The position numbers were made by a program, and so were the translations under genes. DNA of 64,000 nucleotides, from assembly GCF_016653635.2 (NCBI RefSeq), contig NZ_CP067420.1:3135501-3199500 (forward strand), given 5' to 3'. Origin of the DNA: Skermanella sp. TT6. Its GTDB lineage: Bacteria > Pseudomonadota > Alphaproteobacteria > Azospirillales > Azospirillaceae. Shown in pieces: positions 25,653 through 36,096 of the stretch. Within the stretch, counting starts at the first letter, position 1. Each line of letters starts with the position of its first letter. The notes under the pieces were generated by a model that saw only the letters and a program-made list of their open reading frames with translations, made no database searches and had not been told where the DNA came from.

Positions 25653-26261
25653 TAGGATCGTAAGTCAGGCGGCGCCGCAGGACCACCCGGCCCGGCTCGG
25701 CACGCGATGGACGGCGTCGGACCTGACGCGGTGCAGCGGGCATTCCGCACTGCGGCCGGCAAAAAAAAATCCGCCGCTGGCACAAATGGTCGCGGCTCTC
25801 TCCGCCCGGCTGCAGTTTCATCGGCAACAATGCCCATAATTTCGCCACACTGATATAATAGCCTGCATAATCTTTCGAGGTGTTCCAGTCCCGGTCAATG
25901 GAATCGGCATGATCTGCCGATCAAGCCCTGAACTGGGTCGAGTTCTTCCCGCATCGTGGAAAGAAACGAACACCCGTCAGTGAGGCGTTGGCTGCACAGG
26001 ACTGCCTCCGCCCTGTTCGGATACTTCACAACCGCAACGGCTCACATCCCTGCCGTTTGGTGCCCGTCTCCGCGAAGTCCGGCTGGACAATCATCGGATG
26101 CACGCATCATGCTGCACCGCGATGCCGCAGTGCGGTCGAAGCGGGCGGGTGCCGTTGACTCGGTGGGACCGGCGGCGTAAATCAAGCACGCAAAATAAGA
26201 ATCCGGGTTTTCGCACAGCCGCGCGCGTCAAGTTGCGGCAGCCCAAGCGAGGATGTCAGAT
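25653..26261. other. Long intergenic leader before sdhC
   Basis: I see no convincing gene in these 600 bp. A TATAAT at 25854-25859 could be a -10 for the sdh operon, but no good -35 precedes it at the right distance. A run of nine A residues lies at 25761-25769. The length leaves room for regulatory RNA or operators that I cannot identify. Confidence 0.4.
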
Positions 26262-26648
26262 ATGTCGAACGGCAGTCGGCCGCTTTCACCCCATCTGCAA
26301 ATTTACCGACCACAGATCACGTCCGTCCTTTCCATATCGCACCGCGTAACCGGCATCGGGCTGACTGTGGGCACGTTCCTGCTGGTCTGGTGGCTGCTCG
26401 CCGCCGCCGCGGGACCGGAGAGCTACGCGCGCGCAGCCGGGTTCATGGGATCGTTCTTCGGCCTGCTGCTGCTTTTCGCCTGGACCTTCGCGATGTGGTT
26501 CCATTTCTGCGCCGGCATCCGGCATCTGGTCTGGGACACCGGCTACGGCCTGGAGCTTCCCCAGGTCTATCTCGGTGGCTGGATCGTCGTCGGGGCCTCC
26601 GCCGGCCTCACGATCCTGACCTGGGTCGCCGCCCTGATCGCGTGGTGA
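26262..26648 (+). CDS. sdhC: Succinate dehydrogenase cytochrome b556 subunit
   Basis: A 128-residue inner-membrane anchor of complex II, helping to bind haem b and ubiquinone. It shows RPLSPHLQIYRPQITSVL, the quinone-site SISHRVTGIGL, three hydrophobic helices, and the haem-ligand region FHFCAGIRHLVWDTG. The ATG at 26262 is preferred to 26253 because AGCGAGG is then 9 bases upstream; the earlier ATG touches that site. First gene of sdhCDAB. Confidence 0.95.
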   Translation: MSNGSRPLSPHLQIYRPQITSVLSISHRVTGIGLTVGTFLLVWWLLAAAAGPESYARAAGFMGSFFGLLLLFAWTFAMWFHFCAGIRHLVWDTGYGLELPQVYLGGWIVVGASAGLTILTWVAALIAW

Positions 26649-26657
26649 GGAAGACAG

Positions 26658-27059
26658 ATGGCTAACACAAGCTCCAATCCCGGCCTGCGCACCCAGCTCG
26701 GCCGCGTCCGCGGCCTCGGTTCGGCCAAGGCTGGCTCGCACCACTGGATGATGTCGCGGCTGACGTCGATCGCCCTGATTCCTTTGACCCTGTGGTTCGT
26801 CTTCGGGGTGCTGAGCATCATCGGCGACGGCCATGCCGCCGCCGTGCAGTGGCTCCGCTCGCCCTTCTCCGCGATCATGATGATCCTGTTCGTCGGTGTG
26901 ACGTTTCACCACACAGCCTCCGGTATCCAGGTGGTCCTGGAAGACTATGTTCATAACGAATGGGTGAAGGTCGTGGCGATCACCGCGGCGAAGTTCCTGT
27001 GCTTCGTCCTGGCGGTGGCCGGCATCTTCGCCGTTCTCAAGATTGCATTCGGAGGCTGA
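26658..27059 (+). CDS. sdhD: Succinate dehydrogenase membrane anchor subunit
   Basis: The 133-residue second membrane anchor of complex II. It has [20 protein letters not shown] in helix 1 and the conserved [18 protein letters not shown] after helix 2, which contains the second haem-ligand histidine and the quinone-site aspartate-tyrosine pair. Three helices. It lies 9 bp after sdhC and 7 bp before sdhA. Confidence 0.94.
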   Translation: MANTSSNPGLRTQLGRVRGLGSAKAGSHHWMMSRLTSIALIPLTLWFVFGVLSIIGDGHAAAVQWLRSPFSAIMMILFVGVTFHHTASGIQVVLEDYVHNEWVKVVAITAAKFLCFVLAVAGIFAVLKIAFGG

Positions 27060-27066
27060 GGCAGCG

Positions 27067-28857
27067 ATGGCGAGCGCCTATCAGATTATCGACCACACCT
27101 ACGACGTCGTCGTCGTGGGAGCCGGCGGGGCCGGCCTGCGGGCCACCTTCGGCATGGCGGAAAAGGGCCTGAAGACCGCCTGCATCACCAAGGTGTTCCC
27201 GACGCGCAGCCACACGGTCGCGGCCCAGGGCGGCATCAGCGCGGCGCTGGGCAACATGGGTGAGGACGACTGGCGCTGGCACATGTACGACACCGTCAAG
27301 GGGTCGGACTGGCTGGGCGACCAGGACGCCATCGAGTACATGTGCCGCGAGGCGATCCCCGCGATCATCGAGCTGGAACACTACGGCGTGCCCTTCTCGC
27401 GCACGGCCGAGGGAAAGATCTACCAGCGCGCCTTCGGCGGCATGACCACCAAGTTCGGCGAGGGCCGGGCCTACCGCACCTGCGCCGCCGCCGACCGCAC
27501 CGGCCACGCGATCCTTCACACCCTGTACCAGCAGTCGCTGAAGCACGAAGCCGAGTTCTTCATCGAGTATTTCGCGCTCGACCTGATCATGGACGAGGAC
27601 GGCGTCTGCCGCGGCGTCATGGCCTGGAACCTGGACGACGGCACGATCCACCGCTTCCGCGCCCACATGGTGGTGCTGGCGACCGGCGGCTACGGCCGCG
27701 CCTACTTCTCCTGCACCTCGGCGCACACCTCCACCGGCGACGGCAACGCCATGGTGCTGCGGGCCGGGCTGCCGCTCCAGGACATGGAGTTCGTGCAGTT
27801 CCACCCGACCGGCATCTACGGCGCCGGCTGCCTGATCACCGAGGGCGTACGCGGCGAGGGCGGCTACCTGACCAACTCGTCGGGCGAGCGCTTCATGGAG
27901 CGTTATGCCCCGTCGGCCAAGGACCTGGCGTCCCGCGACGTGGTGAGCCGCTCGATGACGATCGAGATCCGCGAGGGCCGCGGCGTCGGGGCGAACAAGG
28001 ACCACATCCACCTGCACCTGGAACACCTGGACCCGGCGGTGATCCATGAGCGGCTGCCCGGCATCGCCGAGACCGCGAAGATCTTCGCCGACGTCGACGT
28101 CGCCAAGGAGCCGATCCCGGTGCTGCCGACCGTCCACTACAACATGGGCGGCATCCCGACCAACTACCGCTGCGAAGTGGTCCGGCCGACGCCGGAGAAC
28201 CCCGACCAGGTGGTTCCGGGTCTGATGGCGATCGGCGAAGCCGCCTGCGTGTCGGTCCACGGCGCCAATCGGCTGGGTTCCAACTCGCTGCTCGATCTGG
28301 TCGTATTCGGCCGGGCCGCCGCCATCCGCGCGTCGGAGATCATTGAGAAGGGCGCGTCCCATCGTTCGCTCCCGGCGGGCAGCGCCGACCTGGCGCTGGA
28401 GCGTTTCGATCGCCTGCGCCACGCCAAGGGCGAGATCCGGACGGCCGACCTGCGTGCCGAGATGCAGCGGAACATGCAGAACAACTGCGCCGTCTTCCGC
28501 ACCGGGGAGGTGCTGGAGGAAGGGGTGCAACTGATGCAGGCGGCCTGGGCCAAGCGTCCGCACGTCAGCATCACCGACCGCACGATGGTGTGGAACTCGG
28601 ACCTTGTAGAAGCCCTTGAGCTTGACAATCTTATGTATCAGGCGGTCGTGACGATGAACTCGGCCGCGAACCGCACGGAAAGCCGCGGGGCTCATGCCCG
28701 GGAAGACTACCCGGACCGCGACGACGAAAACTGGATGAAGCACACCGTCGTCAGCATCGACGAGAGCGGCAAGACGACTTTCGAGTTCCGTCCCGTCCAT
28801 CTCTATACGCTGACCAACGAAGTCCAGGTGTTCCCGCCGAAAGCGCGCGTGTACTGA
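27067..28857 (+). CDS. sdhA: Succinate dehydrogenase flavoprotein subunit
   Basis: A 596-residue catalytic subunit that oxidises succinate to fumarate with covalently bound FAD, linking the TCA cycle to the respiratory chain on the cytoplasmic face. It has the dinucleotide motif [13 protein letters not shown], the FAD-linking histidine in [31 protein letters not shown] and RGEGG for substrate binding and proton transfer, and [17 protein letters not shown] 27067 gives the standard start; the frame runs open 24 bases further upstream into sdhD. Length is normal. Confidence 0.97.
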   Translation: MASAYQIIDHTYDVVVVGAGGAGLRATFGMAEKGLKTACITKVFPTRSHTVAAQGGISAALGNMGEDDWRWHMYDTVKGSDWLGDQDAIEYMCREAIPAIIELEHYGVPFSRTAEGKIYQRAFGGMTTKFGEGRAYRTCAAADRTGHAILHTLYQQSLKHEAEFFIEYFALDLIMDEDGVCRGVMAWNLDDGTIHRFRAHMVVLATGGYGRAYFSCTSAHTSTGDGNAMVLRAGLPLQDMEFVQFHPTGIYGAGCLITEGVRGEGGYLTNSSGERFMERYAPSAKDLASRDVVSRSMTIEIREGRGVGANKDHIHLHLEHLDPAVIHERLPGIAETAKIFADVDVAKEPIPVLPTVHYNMGGIPTNYRCEVVRPTPENPDQVVPGLMAIGEAACVSVHGANRLGSNSLLDLVVFGRAAAIRASEIIEKGASHRSLPAGSADLALERFDRLRHAKGEIRTADLRAEMQRNMQNNCAVFRTGEVLEEGVQLMQAAWAKRPHVSITDRTMVWNSDLVEALELDNLMYQAVVTMNSAANRTESRGAHAREDYPDRDDENWMKHTVVSIDESGKTTFEFRPVHLYTLTNEVQVFPPKARVY

Positions 28858-28949
28858 CCTGACGGGCCAAAACAAGGCCGGGGCGGCAACGGCCGTCCCG
28901 GCTCCGGGCCGCGGCTGGCGGCGGGCAAGGTATTCGAGGATTTGATACG

Positions 28950-29729
28950 ATGGTTGAGTTCGCGCTACCCCGCAATTCGCGGATCACGCCGGGCAAGAGG
29001 GTCTCGAACGCCAAGGGCGCCAAGCGCGCCAAGAACTTCAAGATCTACCGGTGGAACCCCGAGGACGGCCAGAATCCGCACCTGGACGAGTTCGAGATCG
29101 ATCTCGACAAGTGCGGACCGATGGTGCTGGACGCCCTTATCCACATCAAGAACGACATCGACGGAACGGTCGCCTTCCGGCGGTCCTGCCGCGAGGGCAT
29201 CTGCGGCTCGTGCTCCATGAACATCGACGGCGTCAACACGCTCGCGTGCCTGAAGCCGATTGAGGAAGTCAAGGGCGACGTCGCGATCTATCCGCTACCG
29301 CACATGAAGGTGGTCAAGGACCTGGTTCCCGACTTGAGCCAGGTGTACGCGCAGTACACCTCGATCAAGCCCTGGCTCCAGACCCAGTCGGCCACTCCTC
29401 CGGACCGCGAGCGGCTGCAGAGCCCGGAAGAGCGCGAGAAGCTGAACGGCCTCTACGAGTGCATCCTGTGCTTCTGCTGCACCACGAGCTGCCCCAGCTA
29501 CTGGTGGAACGGCGACCGCTATCTCGGCCCGGCCGTCCTGCTCCAGGCCTATCGCTGGATCGCGGACAGCCGCGATGAGATGACGGGCGAGCGGCTCGAC
29601 CAGCTCGAGGATCCGTTCCGCCTGTACCGCTGCCACACCATCATGAACTGCACCCGCACCTGCCCCAAGGGCCTGAACCCCGCCAAGGCGATCGCGGAAA
29701 TCAAGAAGCTGATGGTCGAACGGCAGTAA
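28950..29729 (+). CDS. sdhB: Succinate dehydrogenase iron-sulfur subunit
   Basis: A 259-residue electron-transfer subunit of complex II. It carries the [2Fe-2S] motif [15 protein letters not shown] with a distal cysteine, the [4Fe-4S] motif [16 protein letters not shown] and the [3Fe-4S] motif [17 protein letters not shown], in the usual order. It is 92 bp downstream of sdhA and is followed by a strong hairpin that should end the operon. Confidence 0.97.
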   Translation: MVEFALPRNSRITPGKRVSNAKGAKRAKNFKIYRWNPEDGQNPHLDEFEIDLDKCGPMVLDALIHIKNDIDGTVAFRRSCREGICGSCSMNIDGVNTLACLKPIEEVKGDVAIYPLPHMKVVKDLVPDLSQVYAQYTSIKPWLQTQSATPPDRERLQSPEEREKLNGLYECILCFCCTTSCPSYWWNGDRYLGPAVLLQAYRWIADSRDEMTGERLDQLEDPFRLYRCHTIMNCTRTCPKGLNPAKAIAEIKKLMVERQ

Positions 29730-29763
29730 AGCCGGAAGCTTCATCCCGGCACGGCGTCCAGCG

Positions 29764-29807
29764 GCGCCAGCGCCGTCTCCGCAAACGGGCGGAGACGGCG
29801 CTGGCGC
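29764..29807 (+). terminator. Terminator of the sdh operon
   Basis: A 19-bp perfect stem (29764-29782 with 29789-29807) closed by a six-base loop (AAACGG) begins 35 bp after the sdhB stop. A weak T-rich segment (CATCTTTAAG) follows. Confidence 0.75.
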
Positions 29808-29995
29808 TGTCATCTTTAAGGCCCTCTTCCGGGGGCTTCCGCAGGATGTCGCTTCGTGTCGGGTTTTTGTCGAATGGGCAGTATCGTTTTCGCGCGCATC
29901 GGCCTATTGTGCGCCCGCGCCGGGAAAGCGCTTGACCCGCGTGGTTCCGGCGATCACTTATCTCCGCGGAATCTGCTGAACGGACCAAAGGACTT

Positions 29996-30214
29996 ATGGC
30001 AAAAGAAGATCTGATCGAATTCTCCGGCACCGTCATGGAACTGCTCCCGAACGCCATGTTCCGGGTCAAGCTGGACAACGACCACGAAGTGCTGGCGCAC
30101 ACCTCGGGCAAGATGCGCAAGAACCGCATCCGCGTGCTCGCGGGCGACAGGGTGAATGTGGAAATGACCCCGTACGACCTCAGCAAGGGCCGCATCACAT
30201 TCCGCTTCAAGTAA
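29996..30214 (+). CDS. infA: Translation initiation factor IF-1
   Basis: A 72-residue S1/OB-fold protein that binds the ribosomal A site during initiation. It reads [19 protein letters not shown], with [20 protein letters not shown] and the C-terminal [16 protein letters not shown], all diagnostic of IF-1. AAAGGA precedes the ATG. It heads a short housekeeping run with maf and an RNase E/G gene, a common alphaproteobacterial order. Confidence 0.97.
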   Translation: MAKEDLIEFSGTVMELLPNAMFRVKLDNDHEVLAHTSGKMRKNRIRVLAGDRVNVEMTPYDLSKGRITFRFK

Positions 30215-30248
30215 CCTGCCGCGTTGGACAGACCGTGACCCTGATGTC

Positions 30249-30863
30249 ATGAAGGTTCCGCCGGCAAACAACACGCTGGTGCTCGCTTCTGCCTCGCCCC
30301 GGCGTCTAGACCTGCTGCGCCAGATCGGAATCGATCCGGCCGGCATCGACCCAGCAGACCTCGACGAAACCCCGCTCCGCGACGAGCTTCCCGCCCAGCA
30401 TGCCGCAAGGCTCGCTGCCGAGAAGGCTGCCGCGGTGGCGCCGCGCCATGCCGGCAGTTTCGTGCTCGCGGCGGATACGGTCGTGGCCTGCGGCCGCCGC
30501 ATCCTTCCCAAGGCCGAAACCGAGCAGCAGGCCCGCGCCTGCCTGAATCTGCTTTCGGGCCGCCGGCACCGCGTCTATGGCGGCGTCACGCTGGTGCTGC
30601 CCGACGGGCGCACCCTCGACCGGGTCGTCCAGACCGCCGTCACCTTCAAGGTGCTGAGCCTGGAGGAGACCGAAGACTACATCGCGTCCAGCGAGTGGCA
30701 GGGCAAGGCGGGCGGCTACGCCATCCAGGGACGGGCCGCGGCGCTGGTCCGATGGATCGGCGGCTCCTACAGCAATGTCGTCGGACTGCCGCTGTTCGAG
30801 GTTTCCAACATGCTGCGCGGCGTGGGCTTCGTTCCCGCCTCGTCCAGCCCCGTTCCCACGTGA
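30249..30863 (+). CDS. maf: Maf-family nucleoside triphosphate pyrophosphatase
   Basis: A 204-residue Maf protein. Relatives hydrolyse dTTP/UTP or modified pyrimidine nucleotides and can inhibit septation when overexpressed. It has the N-terminal LASASPRRLDLLRQIG motif, the acidic VLAADTVVACG, RHRVYGGVTLV and the C-terminal GKAGGYAIQGRAAALVRWIGGSYSNVVGLPL in family order. The stop overlaps the GTG of the RNase E/G-like gene by 4 bp (GTGA). Confidence 0.94.
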   Translation: MKVPPANNTLVLASASPRRLDLLRQIGIDPAGIDPADLDETPLRDELPAQHAARLAAEKAAAVAPRHAGSFVLAADTVVACGRRILPKAETEQQARACLNLLSGRRHRVYGGVTLVLPDGRTLDRVVQTAVTFKVLSLEETEDYIASSEWQGKAGGYAIQGRAAALVRWIGGSYSNVVGLPLFEVSNMLRGVGFVPASSSPVPT

Positions 30864-32023
30864 CCGGCCCGTCCCGGGGCGTCGAGATCCTGATCGACCG
30901 CGCCGGACCTCTCCTGCGGGCCGCGGTGGTCGAGAACGGACGGCTGACCGATCTCCACATCGACAGCGCCGACCGCCCGAGCCGTCTGGGAGAGATCGTC
31001 CTGGGCCGGGTGGACCGGATCGTCACCGCCCTGAACGGCGCCTTCGTGGATATCGGCGGCGTTGCCGGCCTTCTGAACAACGCCGACCTGCGCACGGCGG
31101 CCCCCACGAGCCGCAAGGCGGCGCGGGCCGGAACCGCCCTGCGGACCGGCCAGCCCGTGCTGGTGCAAGTCAAGGCGGAACCCGGCGGCGGCAAGGGGCC
31201 TTCGCTGACCATGGACGTGACCCTGCCCGGCCGCTTCCTGGTGATGACCCCCTTCAAGCCGGGCATCTCCATCTCCCGCCGCTTGGCGCAGGGCGACGCG
31301 CGGGGCCAGCTCTCGCAGTTGGTTTCCGAGATCACCGGCGGCCTGGGCGGCGGCTGGATCGTCCGCGGCAGCGCCCTCGGCGCAGCATCGGAAACCCTCG
31401 CCGCCGAAGCAGAAGGCTTGGCCGTGGCATGGCGCGCCGTCGAGCGCCAAGGGTCGGCAACGCCTCCGGCCACGCTCAGGCAAGGCCCGTCGGCGGCGAT
31501 CCGGGCGGTGATCGAGAACGGCGGCCGACCGGTCGCGGGGATCACCGTCTCCGAACCGTCGCTGCGCGACGAACTGGCTGCCTGGGCGCCCGACATGGCC
31601 CCGCTGATCCGGACCGAGCCAGACGCCCTGTTCGACCGCTACGATCTCGAGGGCGAGTTGATCCGCCTGACCGAACGGCAGGTCCCGCTGCCCGGCGGCG
31701 GCAGCCTGGTGATCGACCGGACCGAGGCGCTGACCGTGATCGACGTCAACGGCGGCGAGCGCCCCAACGCCCTGGCCACCAACCTCGACGCCGTAGCGGA
31801 AATCGCCCGGCAGCTGCGCCTGCGCAACGTGGGCGGCATCGTCATCGTGGATTTCATCAACATGGCGTCGCGCGCCGATGCGGAACGGGTCCTCGACGGT
31901 CTTACCCGGGCCACCGCCGACGACCCCGCCAGCGTCAATGTCTACGGCATGTCGAAGCTGGGTCTGGTCGAACTCACCCGCGCCCGCCGAGGGCCGCCGC
32001 TCGCCGACCTGACCGGCCGATAA
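30860..32023 (+). CDS. rng: Ribonuclease E/G-family protein, short form
   Basis: A 387-residue RNase E/G relative starting at GTG 30860, translationally coupled to maf. An N-terminal S1-like region (VLGRVDRIVTALNGAFVDIG) leads to the RNase H-like and catalytic parts; the two metal-binding aspartates of the family appear in TVIDVNGGERPN and IVIVDFINMASRADAERVL. It stops soon after SKLGLVELTRAR and lacks the CPxC zinc-link and small domain of full RNase E and RNase G (about 490 residues). Tetramer formation through a zinc link is therefore not expected. rRNA/mRNA processing is inferred from the family. Confidence 0.85.
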   Translation: MTGPSRGVEILIDRAGPLLRAAVVENGRLTDLHIDSADRPSRLGEIVLGRVDRIVTALNGAFVDIGGVAGLLNNADLRTAAPTSRKAARAGTALRTGQPVLVQVKAEPGGGKGPSLTMDVTLPGRFLVMTPFKPGISISRRLAQGDARGQLSQLVSEITGGLGGGWIVRGSALGAASETLAAEAEGLAVAWRAVERQGSATPPATLRQGPSAAIRAVIENGGRPVAGITVSEPSLRDELAAWAPDMAPLIRTEPDALFDRYDLEGELIRLTERQVPLPGGGSLVIDRTEALTVIDVNGGERPNALATNLDAVAEIARQLRLRNVGGIVIVDFINMASRADAERVLDGLTRATADDPASVNVYGMSKLGLVELTRARRGPPLADLTGR

Positions 32024-32046
32024 GCGCGGCTTCCCGGGCCTGGCCG

Positions 32047-33543
32047 TCAGCCGAACACGATGCCCTGCGCCAGCGGCAGCGCGTCGGAATAGTTCACCGT
32101 CGCGGTCTGCCGGCGCATATAGGCCTTCCAGGCGTCCGATCCAGACTCGCGCCCGCCTCCGGTTTCCTTCTCGCCGCCGAAGGCGCCGCCGATCTCGGCG
32201 CCGCTGGGGCCGATATTGACATTGGCGATCCCGCAGTCGCTGCCGCCGGCGGACAGGAACCGCTCGGCCTCGCGCAGGTCGGTCGTGAAGATGCAGGACG
32301 ACAGTCCCTGCGGCACGTCGTTCTGGATGGCGATCGCCTCGTCCAAGCCGTTGTAGCGCAGGATATAGAGGATCGGGGCGAAGGTCTCGTGGCGCACCGT
32401 GTCGGTCTGCCCCGGCATCTCGACCAGCGCCGGCTCGACATAGAAGGCGCCCGGGAACTCCTCGGCCAGCACGCGCCGGCCGCCGGTCACGCTGCCGCCT
32501 TCGGCGGCCGCGTTTTCAAGCGCGTGGGCCATGCCCTCGAACGAGTCGCGGTCGATCAGGGGGCCGACCAGCTTCGACTTGTCCAGCGGGTTCCCGATGG
32601 GAATCCCGGCATAGGCCTGCCGGAGCCGCGGAACCAGCGTGTCGTAGACGTCGGAATGGACGATCAGGCGGCGCAGGCTGGTGCAGCGCTGCCCCGCCGT
32701 GCCGACCGCGGCGAACAGGATGGCGCGGACCGCCAGTTCCAGGTCGGCCGATGGCGTCACGATCATGGCGTTGTTGCCGCCGAGCTCCAGGATCGAGCGG
32801 GCGAAGCGCTGGGCGAGACGGGGTCCGACCTCGCGGCCCATGCGCGTGCTGCCGGTCGCGCTGACCAGCGCGATCCGGGGATCGTCCACCAGACGCTCGC
32901 CGATCTCCCGGCCCCCGACCAGCACCGAGGACAACCCGGCGGGAGCGTCGCCGAACCGCGCCACCGCGCGCTCGAACAGGGCCTGGCAGGCGAGCGCCGT
33001 GATCGGGGTCTTTTCCGACGGCTTCCAGACCACCGGATCGCCGCAGACGATGGCCAACGCGAAGTTCCACGACCAGACCGCGACCGGGAAGTTGAAGGCG
33101 GATATCACGCCGACGGCACCCAGCGGATGCCAGGTCTCGCTCATCCGGTGGCCCAGACGCTCCGAGGCGATGGTCAGCCCGTAGAGCTGACGGGACAGGC
33201 CGACCGCGAAGTCGCAGATGTCGATCATCTCCTGCACTTCGCCATAGCCTTCCTGGATCGACTTGCCGCACTCCAGGGTCACCAAGCTGCCCAGCGCCTC
33301 CTTGTGGGCGCGCAGCTCCTCGCCCAGCAGGCGGACCAACTCGCCGCGACGAGGAGCGGGCACCAGCCGCCACGCCTTGAAGGCTTCCGCCGCGGCGGCG
33401 ATCTTGGCGTCCGCCGTCTCGGCTGTGTCGTCCTCCAGCCGGCCGATCTCGGTACCGTCGATCGGGCTGCGGACGATGCGGGTGCCACCCTGAAGCAGCT
33501 CCGCGTCCAGGTTCAGGGCGGCTGCGATATCCCGCAGGTTCAT
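32047..33543 (-). CDS. Aldehyde dehydrogenase, ALDH7 (piperideine-6-carboxylate dehydrogenase)-like
   Basis: A 498-residue NAD(P)-dependent aldehyde dehydrogenase. The catalytic glutamate is in LELGGNNAMIVTP and the nucleophilic cysteine in AAVGTAGQRCTSLRRLIVH, a wording typical of the ALDH7/antiquitin group that oxidises alpha-aminoadipic semialdehyde (piperideine-6-carboxylate) in lysine breakdown. ISAFNFPVAVWSWNFALAIV and GSTRMGREVGP bind the cofactor. It is the last gene of the minus-strand sugar cluster, 39 bp after xylA, so an alternative role oxidising a sugar-derived aldehyde is possible. Confidence 0.88.
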   Translation of the reverse strand: MNLRDIAAALNLDAELLQGGTRIVRSPIDGTEIGRLEDDTAETADAKIAAAAEAFKAWRLVPAPRRGELVRLLGEELRAHKEALGSLVTLECGKSIQEGYGEVQEMIDICDFAVGLSRQLYGLTIASERLGHRMSETWHPLGAVGVISAFNFPVAVWSWNFALAIVCGDPVVWKPSEKTPITALACQALFERAVARFGDAPAGLSSVLVGGREIGERLVDDPRIALVSATGSTRMGREVGPRLAQRFARSILELGGNNAMIVTPSADLELAVRAILFAAVGTAGQRCTSLRRLIVHSDVYDTLVPRLRQAYAGIPIGNPLDKSKLVGPLIDRDSFEGMAHALENAAAEGGSVTGGRRVLAEEFPGAFYVEPALVEMPGQTDTVRHETFAPILYILRYNGLDEAIAIQNDVPQGLSSCIFTTDLREAERFLSAGGSDCGIANVNIGPSGAEIGGAFGGEKETGGGRESGSDAWKAYMRRQTATVNYSDALPLAQGIVFG

Positions 33544-33582
33544 GGTGTCGGCTCCTCGTTGACCGTAGGTTTGGACGCCACC

Positions 33583-34893
33583 CTAATACCTGTTAACCAG
33601 GTTCTCCAGATACTCCTGCCGGCCGGAGCGCGGTTCCGGCTTAAGGTTCCGGTCGCGGGCCAGCTTGGCGAGGTCGCCCAGCCCGACCCGGCCGTCCAGG
33701 ATGTCGGCGCCCAGCCCCTCGTTCCAGCCGGCGTAGCGGTCGGCCACGTGGGAGGCCAGCTTGCCGTCCCCGATCATCCGCTCCGCCATCAGCAATCCGC
33801 GCGCCAGCGTGTCCATCCCGCCGATATGGGCGATGAACAGGTCCTCCGCATCGATGGACTGCCGCCGCACCTTGGCGTCGAAGTTGAACCCGCCCGTGGT
33901 CAGCCCGCCGGCCGACAGCACATGGTACAGGGCCAGCGCCGCCTCCCGGTCGTCGTTGGGGAACTGGTCGGTGTCCCAGCCGTTCTGCGGGTCGCCGCGG
34001 TTGATGTCGAAGCTGCCCATCAGGTCGTTGGCGATGGCGTAGGCGACTTCGTGCTCGAAGGAGTGGCCGGCAAGCGTCGCGTGGTTCACCTCCAGGTTCA
34101 GCTTGATCTCGTTCTCCAGCCCGTATTTCCGCAGGAAGGCGTGGACCGTGGCGGCGTCGTGGTCGTACTGGTGCTTGGTCGGTTCCATGGGCTTCGGTTC
34201 GATCAGGATCGTGCCCTTGAAACCGATGCGGTGCTTGTGCTCGACCACCAGCGACATGAACCGGCCGAGTTGGTCCAGTTCCCGCTTCATGTCGGTGTTG
34301 AGCAGGGTGTCGTACCCTTCCCGGCCACCCCACAGCACGTAGTTCTCGCCGCCCAGGCGGTGCGTCATCTCCAGCACCCGCGCGACCTGCGCCGCGGCGA
34401 AGGCGAAGACCTCCGGGTCGGGGTTGGTCGCCCCGCCGGCCATGTAGCGCCGGTGCGAGAACAGGTTGGCGGTCCCCCACAGCAGCCTGACGCCGGTGCG
34501 GTCGATGCCGTCCCGCATCAGCTCCTCGATCCGGGCGAGGTTGGCGTCACCCTCCGAGATGGTCTCCCCCAGCGGTGCCACGTCGGCGTCATGGAAGCAG
34601 AAGAACGGCACGCCCAGCTTCTCGAAGAATTCGAACGCGGCATGGAGCTTCAGTTCGGCGTTCTCCATCGTGTCCGCCGCCTGCCAGGGACGATCGAAGG
34701 TCCCGGCTCCGAACATGTCCACGCCGGGCCAGCAGAAGGTGTGCCACCAGCAGACCGCGACCCGCAGATGGTCCTCCATCCGCTTCCCCAGCACCATGCG
34801 GTCGGGTTCGTAGTTTCGGAACGCCAGGGGATCGTCGGACTCGGGTCCCTTGAAGGGAATGCGGCCGATTTTGTCGAAAAAGGGCGCGGTCAT
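33583..34893 (-). CDS. xylA: Xylose isomerase
   Basis: A 436-residue TIM-barrel enzyme converting D-xylose to D-xylulose with two divalent metals. Catalytic and metal residues are visible in [50 protein letters not shown] and [20 protein letters not shown]. Length matches class II XylA. GGAG lies 8 bases before the ATG. It is 18 bp after an oxidoreductase gene. No xylB kinase or xylose transporter is in the window. Confidence 0.96.
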   Translation of the reverse strand: MTAPFFDKIGRIPFKGPESDDPLAFRNYEPDRMVLGKRMEDHLRVAVCWWHTFCWPGVDMFGAGTFDRPWQAADTMENAELKLHAAFEFFEKLGVPFFCFHDADVAPLGETISEGDANLARIEELMRDGIDRTGVRLLWGTANLFSHRRYMAGGATNPDPEVFAFAAAQVARVLEMTHRLGGENYVLWGGREGYDTLLNTDMKRELDQLGRFMSLVVEHKHRIGFKGTILIEPKPMEPTKHQYDHDAATVHAFLRKYGLENEIKLNLEVNHATLAGHSFEHEVAYAIANDLMGSFDINRGDPQNGWDTDQFPNDDREAALALYHVLSAGGLTTGGFNFDAKVRRQSIDAEDLFIAHIGGMDTLARGLLMAERMIGDGKLASHVADRYAGWNEGLGADILDGRVGLGDLAKLARDRNLKPEPRSGRQEYLENLVNRY

Positions 34894-34911
34894 GGCGAAG
34901 ACTCCGGCGGA

Positions 34912-36096
34912 TCAGTGGGTGGAAAGGGCTGTCCAGGCCGCGTTGTTGCGGCTGGAATCCACGGCGGCGGAGATGAACCGGACCCCGCGGACGCCGTCGG
35001 CGACGGTCGGCACCAGCAGCGAGGCCGAGTCGGGCTCGCGGCCTTCGATCCGTGCCGCGACCTGTTCGGCGATGTCGCTGTAGATCTGCGCGAAGCCCTC
35101 CAGGTAGCCCTCGGGATGGCCGGCGGGAATCCGGCTGGCATGCGCCGCCGCCGGGCCGGACCCCGGGCCGTTGCGGGTGACCAGCCGCGGCGGCTCGCCG
35201 AACCGCGTGACGCGCAGGTGGTTGGGCTGCTCCTGGTGCCATTCCAGCCCGGCCTTGTCGCCGAAGACCCGAAGGCGCAACCCGTTCTCGTGGCCGGGCG
35301 CCACCTGGCTCGACCACAGCATGCCCCGGGCCCCGCTGCTGAAGCGCAGCAGCATGTTGACGTTGTCGTCCACCCGCCGTCCCTCCACGAAGCTCGACAG
35401 GTCGGCGGCGATCTGGGTGCAGTGCAGGCCGGTGACGAACTCCGCCAAGTTGAAGGCATGGGTGCCGATATCGCCGATGCACCCTCCTCCGCCGCTCTGA
35501 ACCGGGTCGGTCCGCCAAGCGGCCTGCTTCTGGCCGGTCGCTTCCAGCGAGACGGTCAGCCAGTCCTGCGGATACTCCACCTGCACGACCCGGAGGGTGC
35601 CGAGCCCGCCTTCGGCCAACAGGGCGCGGGCATGCCGGACCATCGGGTAGCCGGTGTAGTTGTGGGTCAGCGCGAACAGCCGTCCGCTCGCCTCGACCGC
35701 CGCCGCCAGATCCTCGGCCTGGGCCACGGTCGCGGTCATCGGTTTGTCGCAGATGACATGGATGCCGGCGTCCAGGAAGGCGCGGGCGGCTGGATGATGA
35801 AGATGATTGGGGGTCACTATCGCGACGGCGTCGATGCCGTCGGGGCGCCACGCCTCGGCCCGTGCCATCTCGCAAAAGTCGGAATAGGCGCGGTCGGCCG
35901 CGATGTGGAGGTCGGCGGCGCTGTCCCGCGCCCGCTGGGGATCGCTGGAAAGGGCGCCCGCGACCAGTTCCCACCGGTCGTCCAGGCGCGCGGCGATGCG
36001 GTGGACCGCGCCGATGAAGGCGCCGCGCCCGCCGCCCACCATGCCGAGCCGAAGCCGTCGCTTCGACGCTCCGCCCTGCCTGCCTTCGATCGTCAT
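34912..36096 (-). CDS. Gfo/Idh/MocA-family sugar oxidoreductase
   Basis: A 394-residue NAD(P)-dependent dehydrogenase of the Gfo/Idh/MocA family. The Rossmann motif is LRLGMVGGGRGAFIGAVHR near residue 17, with VICDKPMTATVAQAEDLAAA carrying the conserved EKP-type lysine (here DKP). GGGCIGDIGTHAFNLAEF contributes the catalytic histidine region. Such enzymes oxidise sugars or inositols. The ATG overlaps the stop of the upstream TIM-barrel gene, so they are coupled. The exact sugar is unknown. Confidence 0.9.
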   Translation of the reverse strand: MTIEGRQGGASKRRLRLGMVGGGRGAFIGAVHRIAARLDDRWELVAGALSSDPQRARDSAADLHIAADRAYSDFCEMARAEAWRPDGIDAVAIVTPNHLHHPAARAFLDAGIHVICDKPMTATVAQAEDLAAAVEASGRLFALTHNYTGYPMVRHARALLAEGGLGTLRVVQVEYPQDWLTVSLEATGQKQAAWRTDPVQSGGGGCIGDIGTHAFNLAEFVTGLHCTQIAADLSSFVEGRRVDDNVNMLLRFSSGARGMLWSSQVAPGHENGLRLRVFGDKAGLEWHQEQPNHLRVTRFGEPPRLVTRNGPGSGPAAAHASRIPAGHPEGYLEGFAQIYSDIAEQVAARIEGREPDSASLLVPTVADGVRGVRFISAAVDSSRNNAAWTALSTH

